45,667 nt of DNA, from assembly GCA_049975345.1 (NCBI GenBank), contig JBNGDP010000015.1:1-45667 (forward strand). The letters run 5' to 3'. The notes below the pieces were generated by a model. That model saw only the letters and a program-made list of their open reading frames with translations. It made no database searches and had not been told where the DNA came from. This DNA comes from Oceanipulchritudo sp049975345 (lineage in GTDB: Bacteria; Verrucomicrobiota; Verrucomicrobiia; Opitutales; Oceanipulchritudinaceae). The position numbers and the translations under genes are program-made. Positions 1 through 8,720 of the stretch are shown here, one piece after another. How positions within the stretch are numbered: position 1 is the first letter of the stretch; every line of letters begins with the position of its first letter.

Positions 1-2118
1 GAGGGGGACGTGGCGCTGGGGCTGGCGCTGGAGCGGCAGCGGGCGGGCTGGGGGGGGCGGATCGGGGTCTTGTCGGCGACGCTGGAGACGGGGCGGTTGC
101 GGGAGTACCTGCCGGGGGCGGAGGTTCTGGAGAGCGGGGGCCGGCAGTACCCGGTGGAGGTGCGGCACCTGGGGCCGGGTCCGCGGGCGCCGGTCTGGGA
201 ATCGGCGGCGGAAGGATTCCGGAAGGCCTTGGCTGGAGGGGCGGAGGCGGACGTGCTGGTCTTCATGCCGGGGAAATACGAGATCAACCGCACGGTGGAG
301 GCGATCCGGGGTTTGCGGGAAGCGAAAGGCTGGGAGATTTTTCCGCTGCACGGGGAGCTGGACGCGGCGGCCCAGGACGGGGCGATCGGGACTGGGGACC
401 GGCCGCGTGTGATTGTCTCAACGAACATTGCGGAGACCTCGCTGACCCTGCCGGGCATCCGGACGGTGATCGACTCCGGCTTGGCGAGGATTCCCGATTT
501 TGACGCTCGTCGCGGGGTGAACACACTGTTAACGGAAAAGATCAGCCGGGCGAGTGCGGAGCAGCGTGCCGGACGTGCCGGGCGGGTGGCGCCGGGGATC
601 TGTTACCGGTTATGGACGGAAGACGACCATGTGCACCGGCCGGCCTTCACGGCTCCGGAAATCGCGCGCCTGGACCTGAGCGAAACCCGGCTGCAGCTCT
701 TGTCGCTGGGGAAGGACCGGGAATTTCCCTGGTTTGAAGCGCCTCCGGGGGAGGCGTGGAGGCACGCGGGGGAATTGCTGGAGGACCTGGGGGCCGTGCG
801 GGAGGGCCGGATCACGCTGGTTGGAAAGGAAATGGTTCGTTTTCCCCTGCATCCCCGGTTCAGCCGGCTGGTGGTGGCGGCCCGGGAATCCGGCTGCACG
901 GACCTGGTTCTCGCAGCGATCGCCCTGACAGAGGTGCGTGACATCCTATTGCCCTTGAAGGACAAGCGGAAGGCTGCGGAACGGGAGACTTGGTGGGCGG
1001 CCGCGGAAGGGGTCTCGGACCTGCTGAAGCGGGTGCTGGCCTGGCAGCGGGCGATGGAGGCCGGCGGCTCCATGGCCTTTTGCCGCGAGTGGGGCCTGCA
1101 TGGACAGGCCGTTCGGCAGGGAGCGCTGGTATACCAGCAGTTGAAGCGGTTGGCGGGGGAGGGCGGTATGCGGGAGCATTCCCCGACCGTGGAGCGTTTT
1201 GGCAAATGCCTCCTGACCGGCTACATCGATCACCTGGCCCGGCGACGGGACCGTGGCACGCTGGTCTGCGACATGGTTCATGGCCGGCGCGGGGAGATGT
1301 CGAGGGACACCGTGGTGGACCGGTCCGAGTTACTGGTTGCGGCGGAGGTGGAGGAACGGGAAGTGCGCGGGGAGGCAACCCTTCTGCTGGGCGCCATCAC
1401 CGCGGTTGAGGAAGCCTGGCTGGAGGAACTCTTTCCGGCGGACCTGGTCAGGGAGAGCGGAGAGCGCCTGGATCCCCGTGCGCGCCGGGTCGAGCGGGTG
1501 GAGCGGACGGTTTTCCGCGACCTGATCCTGCGCGAGAAGGAAAGCGGAAGCCCGGATCCTGTTCATGCGGCCTCCCTTCTGGCAAGGGGGATCCATGAAA
1601 ACAACTGGGTCCTGAAAAAATGGGACGCGGAGGCGGAGAACTGGATCCGGAGGGTAAACGTCCTCGCCCGATGGTGCCCGGAGCTGGAAATCAAGCCGAT
1701 CATGGAAGAAGACCGGCAGTTGTTCATCGAGCAGATTTGCGAGGGGGCGGTTTCCTACAAGGAAGTGAAGGACCGGGAGGTCCTTCCAGTCCTGCGGACC
1801 TGGCTTCCGGAGGCCCTTTTCCCCCTGGTGGATGAATGGGCGCCCGACCGGTTCGCCCTCCCCGGCGGGGGACGGGTCAAACTCCGCTATGAGGAGGATG
1901 GGACCGTGGTCCTCCCGGCAAGGATCCAGCAAGTGTATGACGTGCCCGGTGATTTTCTCGCGATCTGCCAGGGCCGCTGCCGGTTGCGGATCGAGCTGCT
2001 TGCCCCGAACGGGCGGCCGGTCCAGATCACGGATGATCTGGATGGATTCTGGGAGGGCCAGTATCCGCAGATCCGCAAGGAGCTGTTCGGGCGCTACCCG
2101 AAACATGAGTGGAGGTAG
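1..2118 (+). CDS. hrpB: ATP-dependent helicase HrpB (5' truncated by window edge)
   Basis: DEAH-box superfamily 2 helicase of the HrpB type, a predicted RNA helicase. The frame is open from base 1, so the Walker A and DEAH motifs lie upstream of the window. Visible are motif III (SAT, bases 73-81), motif V (STNIAETSLTLPG, about 418-456) and motif VI (QRAGRAGR, 562-585). The helicase-associated domain and the long HrpB-specific C-terminal region follow, ending near 'FWEGQYPQIRKELFGRYPKH'. The length of this C-terminal part separates HrpB from HrpA and from DEAH splicing-type helicases. A GTG at base 10 is an internal valine, not the start. Codons in the first 500 bases end mostly in G. Identification is from conserved motifs; the role in HrpB-bearing bacteria is poorly defined. 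Confidence 0.93.
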   Translation, partial: EGDVALGLALERQRAGWGGRIGVLSATLETGRLREYLPGAEVLESGGRQYPVEVRHLGPGPRAPVWESAAEGFRKALAGGAEADVLVFMPGKYEINRTVEAIRGLREAKGWEIFPLHGELDAAAQDGAIGTGDRPRVIVSTNIAETSLTLPGIRTVIDSGLARIPDFDARRGVNTLLTEKISRASAEQRAGRAGRVAPGICYRLWTEDDHVHRPAFTAPEIARLDLSETRLQLLSLGKDREFPWFEAPPGEAWRHAGELLEDLGAVREGRITLVGKEMVRFPLHPRFSRLVVAARESGCTDLVLAAIALTEVRDILLPLKDKRKAAERETWWAAAEGVSDLLKRVLAWQRAMEAGGSMAFCREWGLHGQAVRQGALVYQQLKRLAGEGGMREHSPTVERFGKCLLTGYIDHLARRRDRGTLVCDMVHGRRGEMSRDTVVDRSELLVAAEVEEREVRGEATLLLGAITAVEEAWLEELFPADLVRESGERLDPRARRVERVERTVFRDLILREKESGSPDPVHAASLLARGIHENNWVLKKWDAEAENWIRRVNVLARWCPELEIKPIMEEDRQLFIEQICEGAVSYKEVKDREVLPVLRTWLPEALFPLVDEWAPDRFALPGGGRVKLRYEEDGTVVLPARIQQVYDVPGDFLAICQGRCRLRIELLAPNGRPVQITDDLDGFWEGQYPQIRKELFGRYPKHEWR

Positions 2119-2195
2119 GGGCCGGCACGCGAAACAACGGTTTTGCATCTCCATGTTTTTCAACCTGTAATCCCGATTCTTCGCAGTTTCCAGCC

Positions 2196-2474
2196 ATGGA
2201 AGATTCCGATCCCATTGAAATGCCCGTGGACGGGGTTCTGGACCTCCACGCCTTCCGTCCCGCCGAGGTGAAGGACGTGGTAACCGCCTACATCGAGGCT
2301 TGTCGTGAAAAAGGAATACGGGATCTGCGCATTATCCACGGGAAGGGGATAGGGACGCTGCAGCGGCAGGTTCACGCACTGCTTGCCCGGGACCCGAGGG
2401 TGGAATCCTTCCGCCTCGCGTCCGGCGATGCCGGCGGCTGGGGAGCTACCTTGGCGCGGTTGGTTAAGGAATGA
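2196..2474 (+). CDS. Small Smr-domain protein
   Basis: A 92-residue stand-alone Smr (small MutS-related) domain. The hallmarks are DLHAFRPAEV near residue 17, the HGKGIGTLQ loop, and the C-terminal 'GGWGATLARL' that corresponds to the usual GGxGxTxVxL strand. Smr domains bind or nick nucleic acid; stand-alone bacterial members have been linked to RNA or ribosome-associated cleavage, but this protein's substrate is unknown. I chose the ATG at 2196, because the upstream part of the open frame (from 2109) overlaps the hrpB end and has no domain character. It lies 77 bp after hrpB on the same strand and may be co-transcribed. Confidence 0.85.
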   Translation: MEDSDPIEMPVDGVLDLHAFRPAEVKDVVTAYIEACREKGIRDLRIIHGKGIGTLQRQVHALLARDPRVESFRLASGDAGGWGATLARLVKE

Positions 2475-2479
2475 CCGGC

Positions 2480-3052
2480 CTACTTCCCGGAAGGGATCTC
2501 CAGTCCCCGATGGACAATACGGAAGAATGGATTCTCTTCATTTTCCCCCGGGGTGGGAGAGAGCTCCACCCGGTTGCCGGTGCCTTCGAATCGTCCGCCC
2601 GCCCAGGGCGCCCATTCGGACAAGTCCCGGCTGGTTTCAAGAAGATACGTCCTTCCGGGCACGGTATTCAGGGAAATCCCGGGCCGTCCCGCCTCCCATT
2701 CCAGGGCAAGATCGAGTTCCCCGGCAACCGGGCTTTTAAAATGGCCAAAGAAGATGTCCTCCCCTTGCAGGCTGACTGTCTGGCCGCCAACCGTAACCAC
2801 TCAATCCCGGCCGGATCCGTTCAATGTCTGCACGGGGGCTGTTCCCTGTTGCAGGGAGAGGACGACAAAATAATCTTCGCCACCCGATACCGTCAGGGTA
2901 TTGCCCGACAAGCCGATCGACGCTGATTCCGGAAGGTGGACGGTGCCGGCCAGGATGGCACCATCCAGGAAGAGGGTCAGGTCATAGTTCCCGGGCGCCG
3001 CTCTGGCGTAAAGAACCGGGATCAGCAGGAGGATGAGGAAACGAATCTTCAT
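2480..3052 (-). pseudogene. Exported protein gene split by an in-frame TGA
   Basis: One minus-strand frame read from 3052 down to 2480 is interrupted by a single TGA (2803-2801), followed at once by a GTG codon (2800-2798). The upstream part (83 residues) starts with a signal peptide (MKIRFLILLLIPVLYARA, cleavage near A-A-P) and then a beta-rich stretch. The downstream part (106 residues) contains 'GRTYLLETSRDLSEW' and ends in 'FFRIVHRG', a C-terminal pattern common in exported Verrucomicrobiota proteins. Neither half looks like a complete protein, so a nonsense mutation is the simplest reading. Reinitiation at the abutting GTG or a base-calling error are alternatives. Function unknown. Confidence 0.6.
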
Positions 3053-3070
3053 GCGGTTCGCGTCTGCTTG

Positions 3071-3475
3071 TTACCAGTTCACGACGCATGTGCGCCCGGT
3101 TCGCTGTGAGCTGTCCTCGGTGTATTGGTGCAGTTCGATCTTCACGCCGTTGGGATCTTCCGTCCAGGACTGCCAGGACTGGTCCGCCCCAAGCTTCTTG
3201 TCCGTGGCGGCCGCTCCATGGCGCCGGATCCGCTCGATGGCCTCATCCATGTCATCGACCTCGAGGGCGACATGCCGGATATTGCCCTCGGCACCGGGAT
3301 CCCCCTTGAAGACCTCGATGAAGGTGTTCCGCCCGGCCTTCAAATAGTAGCCGAAGAGGCTGCCCTGTCTTTCAAAGTCAAAGAAACGTTCCATGCCCAG
3401 GGCCTGGCAGTAGTATTCGGATGTTTTCTCCAGGTCCTCCGTGCGGAGGCAGATGTGCGCGAGTTGCTTGATCAT
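3071..3475 (-). CDS. VOC family protein (glyoxalase/dioxygenase fold)
   Basis: A 134-residue vicinal-oxygen-chelate protein with two beta-alpha-beta-beta-beta modules. Candidate metal ligands in the usual positions are H7 (LAHICL), E54 (FIEVF), H68 (IRHVALEV) and E114 (VKIELHQY), so the metal site looks intact. The nearest functional relatives are lactoylglutathione lyases and other small glyoxalase-like enzymes, but VOC members are chemically diverse and the substrate cannot be read from sequence. It is on the same strand as the mscS gene upstream (9-bp gap) and the split gene downstream. Confidence 0.85.
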   Translation of the reverse strand: MIKQLAHICLRTEDLEKTSEYYCQALGMERFFDFERQGSLFGYYLKAGRNTFIEVFKGDPGAEGNIRHVALEVDDMDEAIERIRRHGAAATDKKLGADQSWQSWTEDPNGVKIELHQYTEDSSQRTGRTCVVNW

Positions 3476-3484
3476 AAAAACGTG

Positions 3485-4513
3485 CTACGGGCCAAACCTT
3501 CCAGGTTCGGGGGGGTTATCCAGGGATTCCAGTTGTGCCTTTTTCAGGCGCAGCCTTTCCTCAAGGCCGGATTTCAATTCCTCCCCCGCCTCCTTGAGGG
3601 ATTTTTCCAGCTCCTCGATCTCCTTTTCCAGGCGCAGCCTTTCCAGTTCCCTCTTCTCCGCCTCCTCGGCCTTGTCGAAAACCATTTGCTCAGCCTGGGT
3701 CGGGCTTTCCGGGCTGGTGGCGACAAGCGGTGGCGGGACAAACAAGCGGTCCGCCCCGAGCTGACGCTGGTTCATGAAGGTCGGCGAAACGATTTCAATC
3801 TCCTCCCGGTGCAGCGTGTCCAGAACCGCGCGCAAGAGGCTCGATCGTGCCGTGAGCAGGCTTTTCACGTCCCGGAGCATTCCGTTTATCCGGTAGGTGA
3901 CCGCGAAATTGCCGATTTCGGTGATGTGCACATAGGGATCCTCCAGTCCGGACGCCTGCGCCGCCTCTACCAGCAACGGCTCAATCCTGGAATGATGCAC
4001 ATCATACCCGAGGGAGAGCGAGGCAGAGACAATTGTCCCGGAGCTGCGGATCACGGAGACCGGATTCGTGATCAGGTAGGTGTTCGGGATGGCGATCAGC
4101 TCCCGGGTCTCGGTCTGGATTTCCGTGTCCAGCAATCCCCGTTCGGAGACGCGACCGAAAAACTCCCGCACCTTCACGAAGTCGCCCGCCCGGAAGGGAC
4201 GGGTGATCCGCATCATAACACCCGCCATCAGGTTCGCGAAAATCGTCGTTGAGGAGAAGGCCAGGATCCCCGAAACGACCAGCCCGATGAAGGCGATCAC
4301 CTGGTTGCGGGTGCTCTCCTCAACCGGCAATGCCACCGCCACGGCCACGATTCCCAGCAGGGTGAGCAGGATCATCAGGAGCTGGCGGAAGATTTTTTTT
4401 TCATTTCCCAGGTCCGGCCGTCTGCCAAGCAAGAGCCAGTTGGCGGTCCACAGGAGAGCGAGCACCAGGACCAAGGTCAGGACAAGCGGCAGGAATGTGC
4501 GCCATACCTCCAT
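3485..4513 (-). CDS. MscS-type mechanosensitive channel with C-terminal coiled coil
   Basis: Small-conductance mechanosensitive channel family, inner membrane, expected to release solutes on hypo-osmotic shock. Two N-terminal membrane helices are followed by the pore-type helix (VIAFIGLVVSGILAFSSTTI) and the segment ANLMAGVMMRITRPFRAGDFVKV, then the beta domain with 'ELIAIPNTYLI'. An unusual highly charged coiled coil of about 65 residues (E/K/R/L-rich) follows at the C-terminus. I used the ATG at 4513, which places the first helix at the N-terminus; a TTG at 4549 would add 12 residues and is not excluded. It follows queG closely, so the two are probably co-transcribed. Confidence 0.85.
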   Translation of the reverse strand: MEVWRTFLPLVLTLVLVLALLWTANWLLLGRRPDLGNEKKIFRQLLMILLTLLGIVAVAVALPVEESTRNQVIAFIGLVVSGILAFSSTTIFANLMAGVMMRITRPFRAGDFVKVREFFGRVSERGLLDTEIQTETRELIAIPNTYLITNPVSVIRSSGTIVSASLSLGYDVHHSRIEPLLVEAAQASGLEDPYVHITEIGNFAVTYRINGMLRDVKSLLTARSSLLRAVLDTLHREEIEIVSPTFMNQRQLGADRLFVPPPLVATSPESPTQAEQMVFDKAEEAEKRELERLRLEKEIEELEKSLKEAGEELKSGLEERLRLKKAQLESLDNPPEPGRFGP

Positions 4514-4558
4514 GAGCGAATATCTAGGCACGACACCGCCCGGCAGCAAGGATACAAT

Positions 4559-5587
4559 TCATCCAACCACTGCGCCGGAACCGTCGCGCCGGACAATCTC
4601 CTCGCGGGCCCAGCGCGCATGCTCCGCCACGAGGGGTTCGGGATCGGCGGCCGCCCGGTCCAGGGCCGCAAGGTCCTCCGGGATCCCCGTGTTTCCCAGA
4701 ACGACGCAGACATTCCGCAGCCAGCGGGCCCGTTTGAGGCGCCGGATCGGGGAGCCGGCAAACAGCGCGTTGAAGCCCGCCTCATCCAGGGAAAGCATGT
4801 CGCGAAGATCCGGATACGTCCGGGGGGAGAAGGCGGCCTCCCGCGTTTGCCGCGCCCATTTGTTCCATGGGCAGACGTCCAGGCAATCGTCGCACCCGTA
4901 CAGGTGGTTGCCGATGAAGCCGCGGTAGGGGAGGGGAACCGGCCCCTTGTGCTCGATCGTCAGGTAGGAGATGCATTTGCGCGCATCCAGTTGATACGGG
5001 GCCGTGATGGCCCGCGTGGGGCAAACTTCGATGCAACGCGTGCAGGTGCCGCAGCGGTCGGGCTGGGCACTCCCCGCCGGAAACGGATAGGAGGTGAGGA
5101 TGAAGCCCAGAAAGAGCCACTGCCCGTCCTCCCGGTTGAGGAGCATCGTGTTCTTGCCCTGCCAACCAATGCCGGCCAGGGCGGCCAGCGGCTTTTCAAG
5201 GAGGGGACCGGTGTCGACATAGGGGCGGTTGACGGCGCCAAGCTCCCTCAGCCAGGAGCACAGGCGCTTCAGTTTTCCGGACAGGACTTTGTGGTAGTCC
5301 TTGCCGAGGGCATACTTTGCGATGCGCCCGCGCCGTTCCGGTTCGGGCTGGTAATAGTTCAAACCGAAGCACAACACGCAGTTTGCCCCGCGGAGGACCC
5401 GCTCGGGATGGGCCCGTCTCTCCGGAGCCCGGGCCATCCAGGCCATGTCCCCGTGTTTCCCGTCGGCGAGCCATTGGTAAAAATATTCCTGCCGCAATTC
5501 AGCCGGGATCGGGGCCACCCCGACCGGGCCAAGGCCCAGGGCGCGGGCCCGCTTTTCCAGTTCCGCTCTTGCCGCTTCCGGATTCAC
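4559..5587 (-). CDS. queG: Epoxyqueuosine reductase QueG
   Basis: Cobalamin- and 4Fe-4S-dependent reductase that converts epoxyqueuosine to queuosine in tRNA (last step of Q biosynthesis; cytoplasm). At 342 residues it is a normal length. Two ferredoxin-type clusters are formed by C179/C182/C185 with C189, and by C205 with C232/C235/C239 (GCDDCLDVCPWN). The catalytic Asp is probably D125 in YVDTGPLLEK. HEAT-like helices occupy the C-terminus. The start is GTG at 5587, with AGGA about 7 bases upstream. It is the first gene of a minus-strand run with mscS, and divergent from nfeD. Confidence 0.95.
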   Translation of the reverse strand: MNPEAARAELEKRARALGLGPVGVAPIPAELRQEYFYQWLADGKHGDMAWMARAPERRAHPERVLRGANCVLCFGLNYYQPEPERRGRIAKYALGKDYHKVLSGKLKRLCSWLRELGAVNRPYVDTGPLLEKPLAALAGIGWQGKNTMLLNREDGQWLFLGFILTSYPFPAGSAQPDRCGTCTRCIEVCPTRAITAPYQLDARKCISYLTIEHKGPVPLPYRGFIGNHLYGCDDCLDVCPWNKWARQTREAAFSPRTYPDLRDMLSLDEAGFNALFAGSPIRRLKRARWLRNVCVVLGNTGIPEDLAALDRAAADPEPLVAEHARWAREEIVRRDGSGAVVG

Positions 5588-5686
5588 CAGATCCTGAAGA
5601 TGACCTGATTCAAAGGTCCCTGTAAATGTGAAATCCTTGCCAAGAATACTTGTGAACCCGGAAAAAGCGGTATATGGGTACCTTCA

Positions 5687-7234
5687 ATGATTTGGCCTTG
5701 GCTCATTTTCCCGTTCCTCGCCGTACCGGTCTTCCCCCTCCACGGGACGGAAACTCCGGAAACGGCTGAACCGGAACCGGTGCAAACGGTTGAACCCGGA
5801 ACGGTGAAACCGGAAACGCTTCCGCAAGAGGGGGGACGGGTCCTGGATTCCCTTTTTGCCGGCGACGGCAAGGTCCATGTGTACCGCGTGCCCATTACCG
5901 AGGCCATCTCCAAACCCAACCTTTTCATCCTGCGCAGAAGCATCAAGCAGGCCATCGAGATGGGGGTCAAGGTCATCGTTCTCGACATGGACACACCCGG
6001 GGGACGCCTCGACGTGACCCTGGACATGATGGAGCTCCTGGACCGTTTTGAAGGGGAGACCATCACGTATGTGAACAAGGACGCCATTTCCGCGGGGGCC
6101 TACATCGCCATGGCCACCGACTCGATCTACTTTTCTCCGGACGGGGTGATGGGTGCGGCCGCCGTGGTCGCCAGTACCGGACAGGAAATCGAGGAAAGCA
6201 TGAAGGCCAAGATCAACAGCTATCTCCTGGCCCGCATGCGCAGCTACACCGAGGAATATCCCTACCGCTCGGAGGTGATCCGCGCCATGGCGGACCTCGA
6301 TTACGAATTGAAAATCGGGGAAACCGTCCTGAAGGAAAGCGGGGAACTGCTTTCCTTGACGGCGAAGGAGTCGGTTGAGGCCTATGGCGACCCTCCCAGG
6401 CCCCTGCTTGCCGACGGGATCGCCGAAAACCTGGAGGATCTGCTCGCCCAGCGTTACGGGGAAGGAAGCGCGGTCCTGGAAACGTTCGAAATCTCCTGGT
6501 CCGAGGAGGCGGCAAAATACCTGGATTCCATCGCGCCGATTCTCCTCGGGCTGGGATTACTCCTTCTCTTTGTCGAGTTCAAGACACCGGGTTTCGGGAT
6601 TTTCGGCATCAGCGGACTGGTTCTTGTGGCGGTTGTATTCGCGAGCAACTACCTGGCCGGGCTGGCGGGTTTCGAGGCGATCCTCTTTTTCCTCCTCGGG
6701 CTTGTTTTCATTGTCGTGGACATTTTCCTTCTTCCGGGAACCTTTATCTTTCTCGTACTGGGGCTGCTTTTCATCGTTGGATCCCTGCTTTGGTCCTTGT
6801 CGGATGTCTGGCCGACACCGGACGGGGACGGTCCCGGCGGCATCTCCTTCACCGTTGACATGGATTCCCTGTGGGCCGCCCTGTACCAGGTCGTCGGGGC
6901 CTTTGCCATCGCCCTCGGGGGCCTGTGGCTGATCTGGCGTTTCCTTCCCAAAACCCCGATTTACGGGCGTCTTGTCCATTCAATGGCCGGGTCCATGCCG
7001 AACCCGGTGGTGACCGGCGGCAGCACGGTCAGCGGGGTGGAATCCCTGCCGGATGTCGGATCACGGGGGACCGTGGTCAGCCCCCTGCACCCCCTTGGAG
7101 AAGTGGAAATTGACGGCGTGCGGTACGAGGCCCAGGTCCGGGTCGGCTCGCTGGATCGCGGTGCGCCTGTGATCGTCACCGGTTACCGCCATTTCAACCT
7201 GCTTGTGGAAGCGGACAAGGGGGACGGGTCATGA
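5687..7234 (+). CDS. Long NfeD protein: membrane-bound ClpP-class serine protease
   Basis: A 515-residue NfeD protein (NfeD1b type). After a signal or anchor segment (residues 1-20) comes a 28-residue Pro/Glu/Thr-rich linker with repeated 'EPxTVxPE'-like units, encoded by near-repeats of GAACCGGAA. The ClpP/SppA-like protease domain follows (about 60-270): MDTPGG near 101, probable nucleophile S135 in DAISAGAYIAM, and a general-base Lys at K173 or K175. Then come several membrane helices (about 295-425) and a C-terminal OB-fold NfeD domain (about 435-510). Relatives cleave stomatin/flotillin-type partners. It overlaps the next NfeD gene by 4 bp (ATGA) and heads a four-gene overlapping operon ending beyond floA. 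Confidence 0.92.
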   Translation: MIWPWLIFPFLAVPVFPLHGTETPETAEPEPVQTVEPGTVKPETLPQEGGRVLDSLFAGDGKVHVYRVPITEAISKPNLFILRRSIKQAIEMGVKVIVLDMDTPGGRLDVTLDMMELLDRFEGETITYVNKDAISAGAYIAMATDSIYFSPDGVMGAAAVVASTGQEIEESMKAKINSYLLARMRSYTEEYPYRSEVIRAMADLDYELKIGETVLKESGELLSLTAKESVEAYGDPPRPLLADGIAENLEDLLAQRYGEGSAVLETFEISWSEEAAKYLDSIAPILLGLGLLLLFVEFKTPGFGIFGISGLVLVAVVFASNYLAGLAGFEAILFFLLGLVFIVVDIFLLPGTFIFLVLGLLFIVGSLLWSLSDVWPTPDGDGPGGISFTVDMDSLWAALYQVVGAFAIALGGLWLIWRFLPKTPIYGRLVHSMAGSMPNPVVTGGSTVSGVESLPDVGSRGTVVSPLHPLGEVEIDGVRYEAQVRVGSLDRGAPVIVTGYRHFNLLVEADKGDGS

Positions 7235-7692
7235 GCCTCGTGATCGGCCTGGTGGTTACCGCCTTTGTCCTTTTCTTCTTCGAAATCTTCCTGCCCGGAG
7301 GAGTGCTTGCCGTGCTGGGCGGTCTCCTGCTGCTGGCCGCCTCGGTTCTGGCCTACACCAATCTGGGACCGGCCTGGGCCGTCGCCATCTTTTTTGGCGG
7401 GCTCCTCGGGGCCCTGGCCATGTTTTTCCTCGAGATCCGCTTTATTTCCAAATCCCGTTTCGGCAGGCAGCTTTCCCTCCAATCCACCATTTCCGCCCGG
7501 TTGAATCCGAAGGAAGACGACAAACTTGTCGGAACCGACGGGGTCACCTTGACAATACTTGCTCCCACCGGCAGGGTTGAAATCAATGGGCGCACGTACA
7601 CGGCCTTTGCCGAGGATGGATACATTGAAAAAGGGGTCCCGGTACGGGTCCTCCGCAGCGAAACCTTCAAACTAATCGTCGAAAGAACATGA
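7231..7692 (+). CDS. Short NfeD family membrane protein
   Basis: A 153-residue NfeD without the protease domain: two or three membrane helices (residues 2-67) and a C-terminal OB-fold (about 92-150) with the typical 'GTDGVTLTILAPTGRVEINGR' pattern. The start overlaps the previous stop (ATGA), and its own stop overlaps the floA start the same way, so the three proteins are translationally coupled. Short NfeD proteins usually pair with flotillin-type proteins and are thought to stabilise or place them in the membrane. Confidence 0.9.
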   Translation: MSLVIGLVVTAFVLFFFEIFLPGGVLAVLGGLLLLAASVLAYTNLGPAWAVAIFFGGLLGALAMFFLEIRFISKSRFGRQLSLQSTISARLNPKEDDKLVGTDGVTLTILAPTGRVEINGRTYTAFAEDGYIEKGVPVRVLRSETFKLIVERT

Positions 7693-8720
7693 ACATACCA
7701 CTCGCACTCACCCTTCCGCAAATCGGGGCCATCATCGGCCTGATTATCCTCCTGATCCTTCTTTTTATCGTGGGATCCTTTCTCAGCGTCTGGCTGAAGG
7801 CCTATTCCTCGGGGGCGCCGGTCAGCATGTGGAATCTGATCGCCATGCGTTACCTGCGGAAACTGCCGTACTCGGTCATCGTGGACGCCCGCATCATGGC
7901 GGTGAAGGCCGGGCTTCCCATCACGGTGAATGAATTTGAAACCCACTACATGGCCGGCGGGGACATCATCCAGACGGTGTCCGGGCTGATCAACGCGCAA
8001 AAGGCCGGAATCCCCCTCGACTGGGACAAGGCCTGCGCCATAGACCTGGCCACCAAGGGGACCGAGAAATCCATCATCGAGGCGGTGCGCACCTCCATCA
8101 ACCCGAAGGTCATCGATTGCCCGAACGTGACGACGGGGAAGACCACGATTGACGGGGTGGCCAAGGACGGCATCCAGGTGAAAGCGCGGGCCCGCGTGAC
8201 GGTGCGTTCCAATCTTGAGCACTACGTCGGCAGCGCGCAGGAGGAAACGATCATCGCCCGTGTCGGGGAAGGGATTGTCACCACGATCGGTTCGGCCGAG
8301 AGCTACAAGTGGGTGCTGGAAAATCCCGATTCCATCTCCCGCAATGTCCTGAACCGCGGGCTCGATACGGGAACGGCCTTTGAAATCCTTTCCATCGACA
8401 TTGCCGACGTGGATGTCGGCGAGAATGTCGGCGCGCAGCTGCAGGTGGCCCAGGCCGAGGCGAACAAGAATATGGCCCAGGCGCAGGCGGAAATCCGCCG
8501 GGCTGCGGCCGTCGCCGTCGAGCAGGAAATGAAGGCCAGGGTCCAGGAAATGCAGGCCAAGGTGGTGGAGGCCCAGGCCGAGGTCCCGCTGGCCATGGCC
8601 GAGGCCTTCCGCAGCGGCAATCTCGGGGTGATGGACTACATGCGCCTCAAGAATATCGAGTCCGATACCGACATGCGGAAATCCATCGCCAAGCCCGAGG
8701 AGAATGACCAGCAATCCTGA
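7689..8720 (+). CDS. floA: Flotillin-like protein FloA
   Basis: A 343-residue bacterial flotillin (YqfA/FloA family) that scaffolds functional membrane microdomains. One N-terminal membrane-inserted helix (about 10-36) is followed by the SPFH/PHB domain (MWNLIAMRYLRKLP...), including 'IDGVAKDGIQVKARARVTVR', and an Ala/Glu/Gln-rich oligomerisation helix (about 250-310: QVAQAEANKNMAQAQAEIRR). The C-terminal 'GVMDYMRLKNIESDTDMR' is characteristic of FloA. It follows the two NfeD genes with a 4-bp overlap; nfeD-floA is a widespread pairing. Confidence 0.95.
   Translation: MNIPLALTLPQIGAIIGLIILLILLFIVGSFLSVWLKAYSSGAPVSMWNLIAMRYLRKLPYSVIVDARIMAVKAGLPITVNEFETHYMAGGDIIQTVSGLINAQKAGIPLDWDKACAIDLATKGTEKSIIEAVRTSINPKVIDCPNVTTGKTTIDGVAKDGIQVKARARVTVRSNLEHYVGSAQEETIIARVGEGIVTTIGSAESYKWVLENPDSISRNVLNRGLDTGTAFEILSIDIADVDVGENVGAQLQVAQAEANKNMAQAQAEIRRAAAVAVEQEMKARVQEMQAKVVEAQAEVPLAMAEAFRSGNLGVMDYMRLKNIESDTDMRKSIAKPEENDQQS

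Noticed and set aside
2798..2803. Selenocysteine at the in-frame TGA of the split exported gene
   Set aside because: No SECIS-like hairpin was recognised just after the TGA, and the surrounding protein has no redox-type motif; mutation or reinitiation is simpler.
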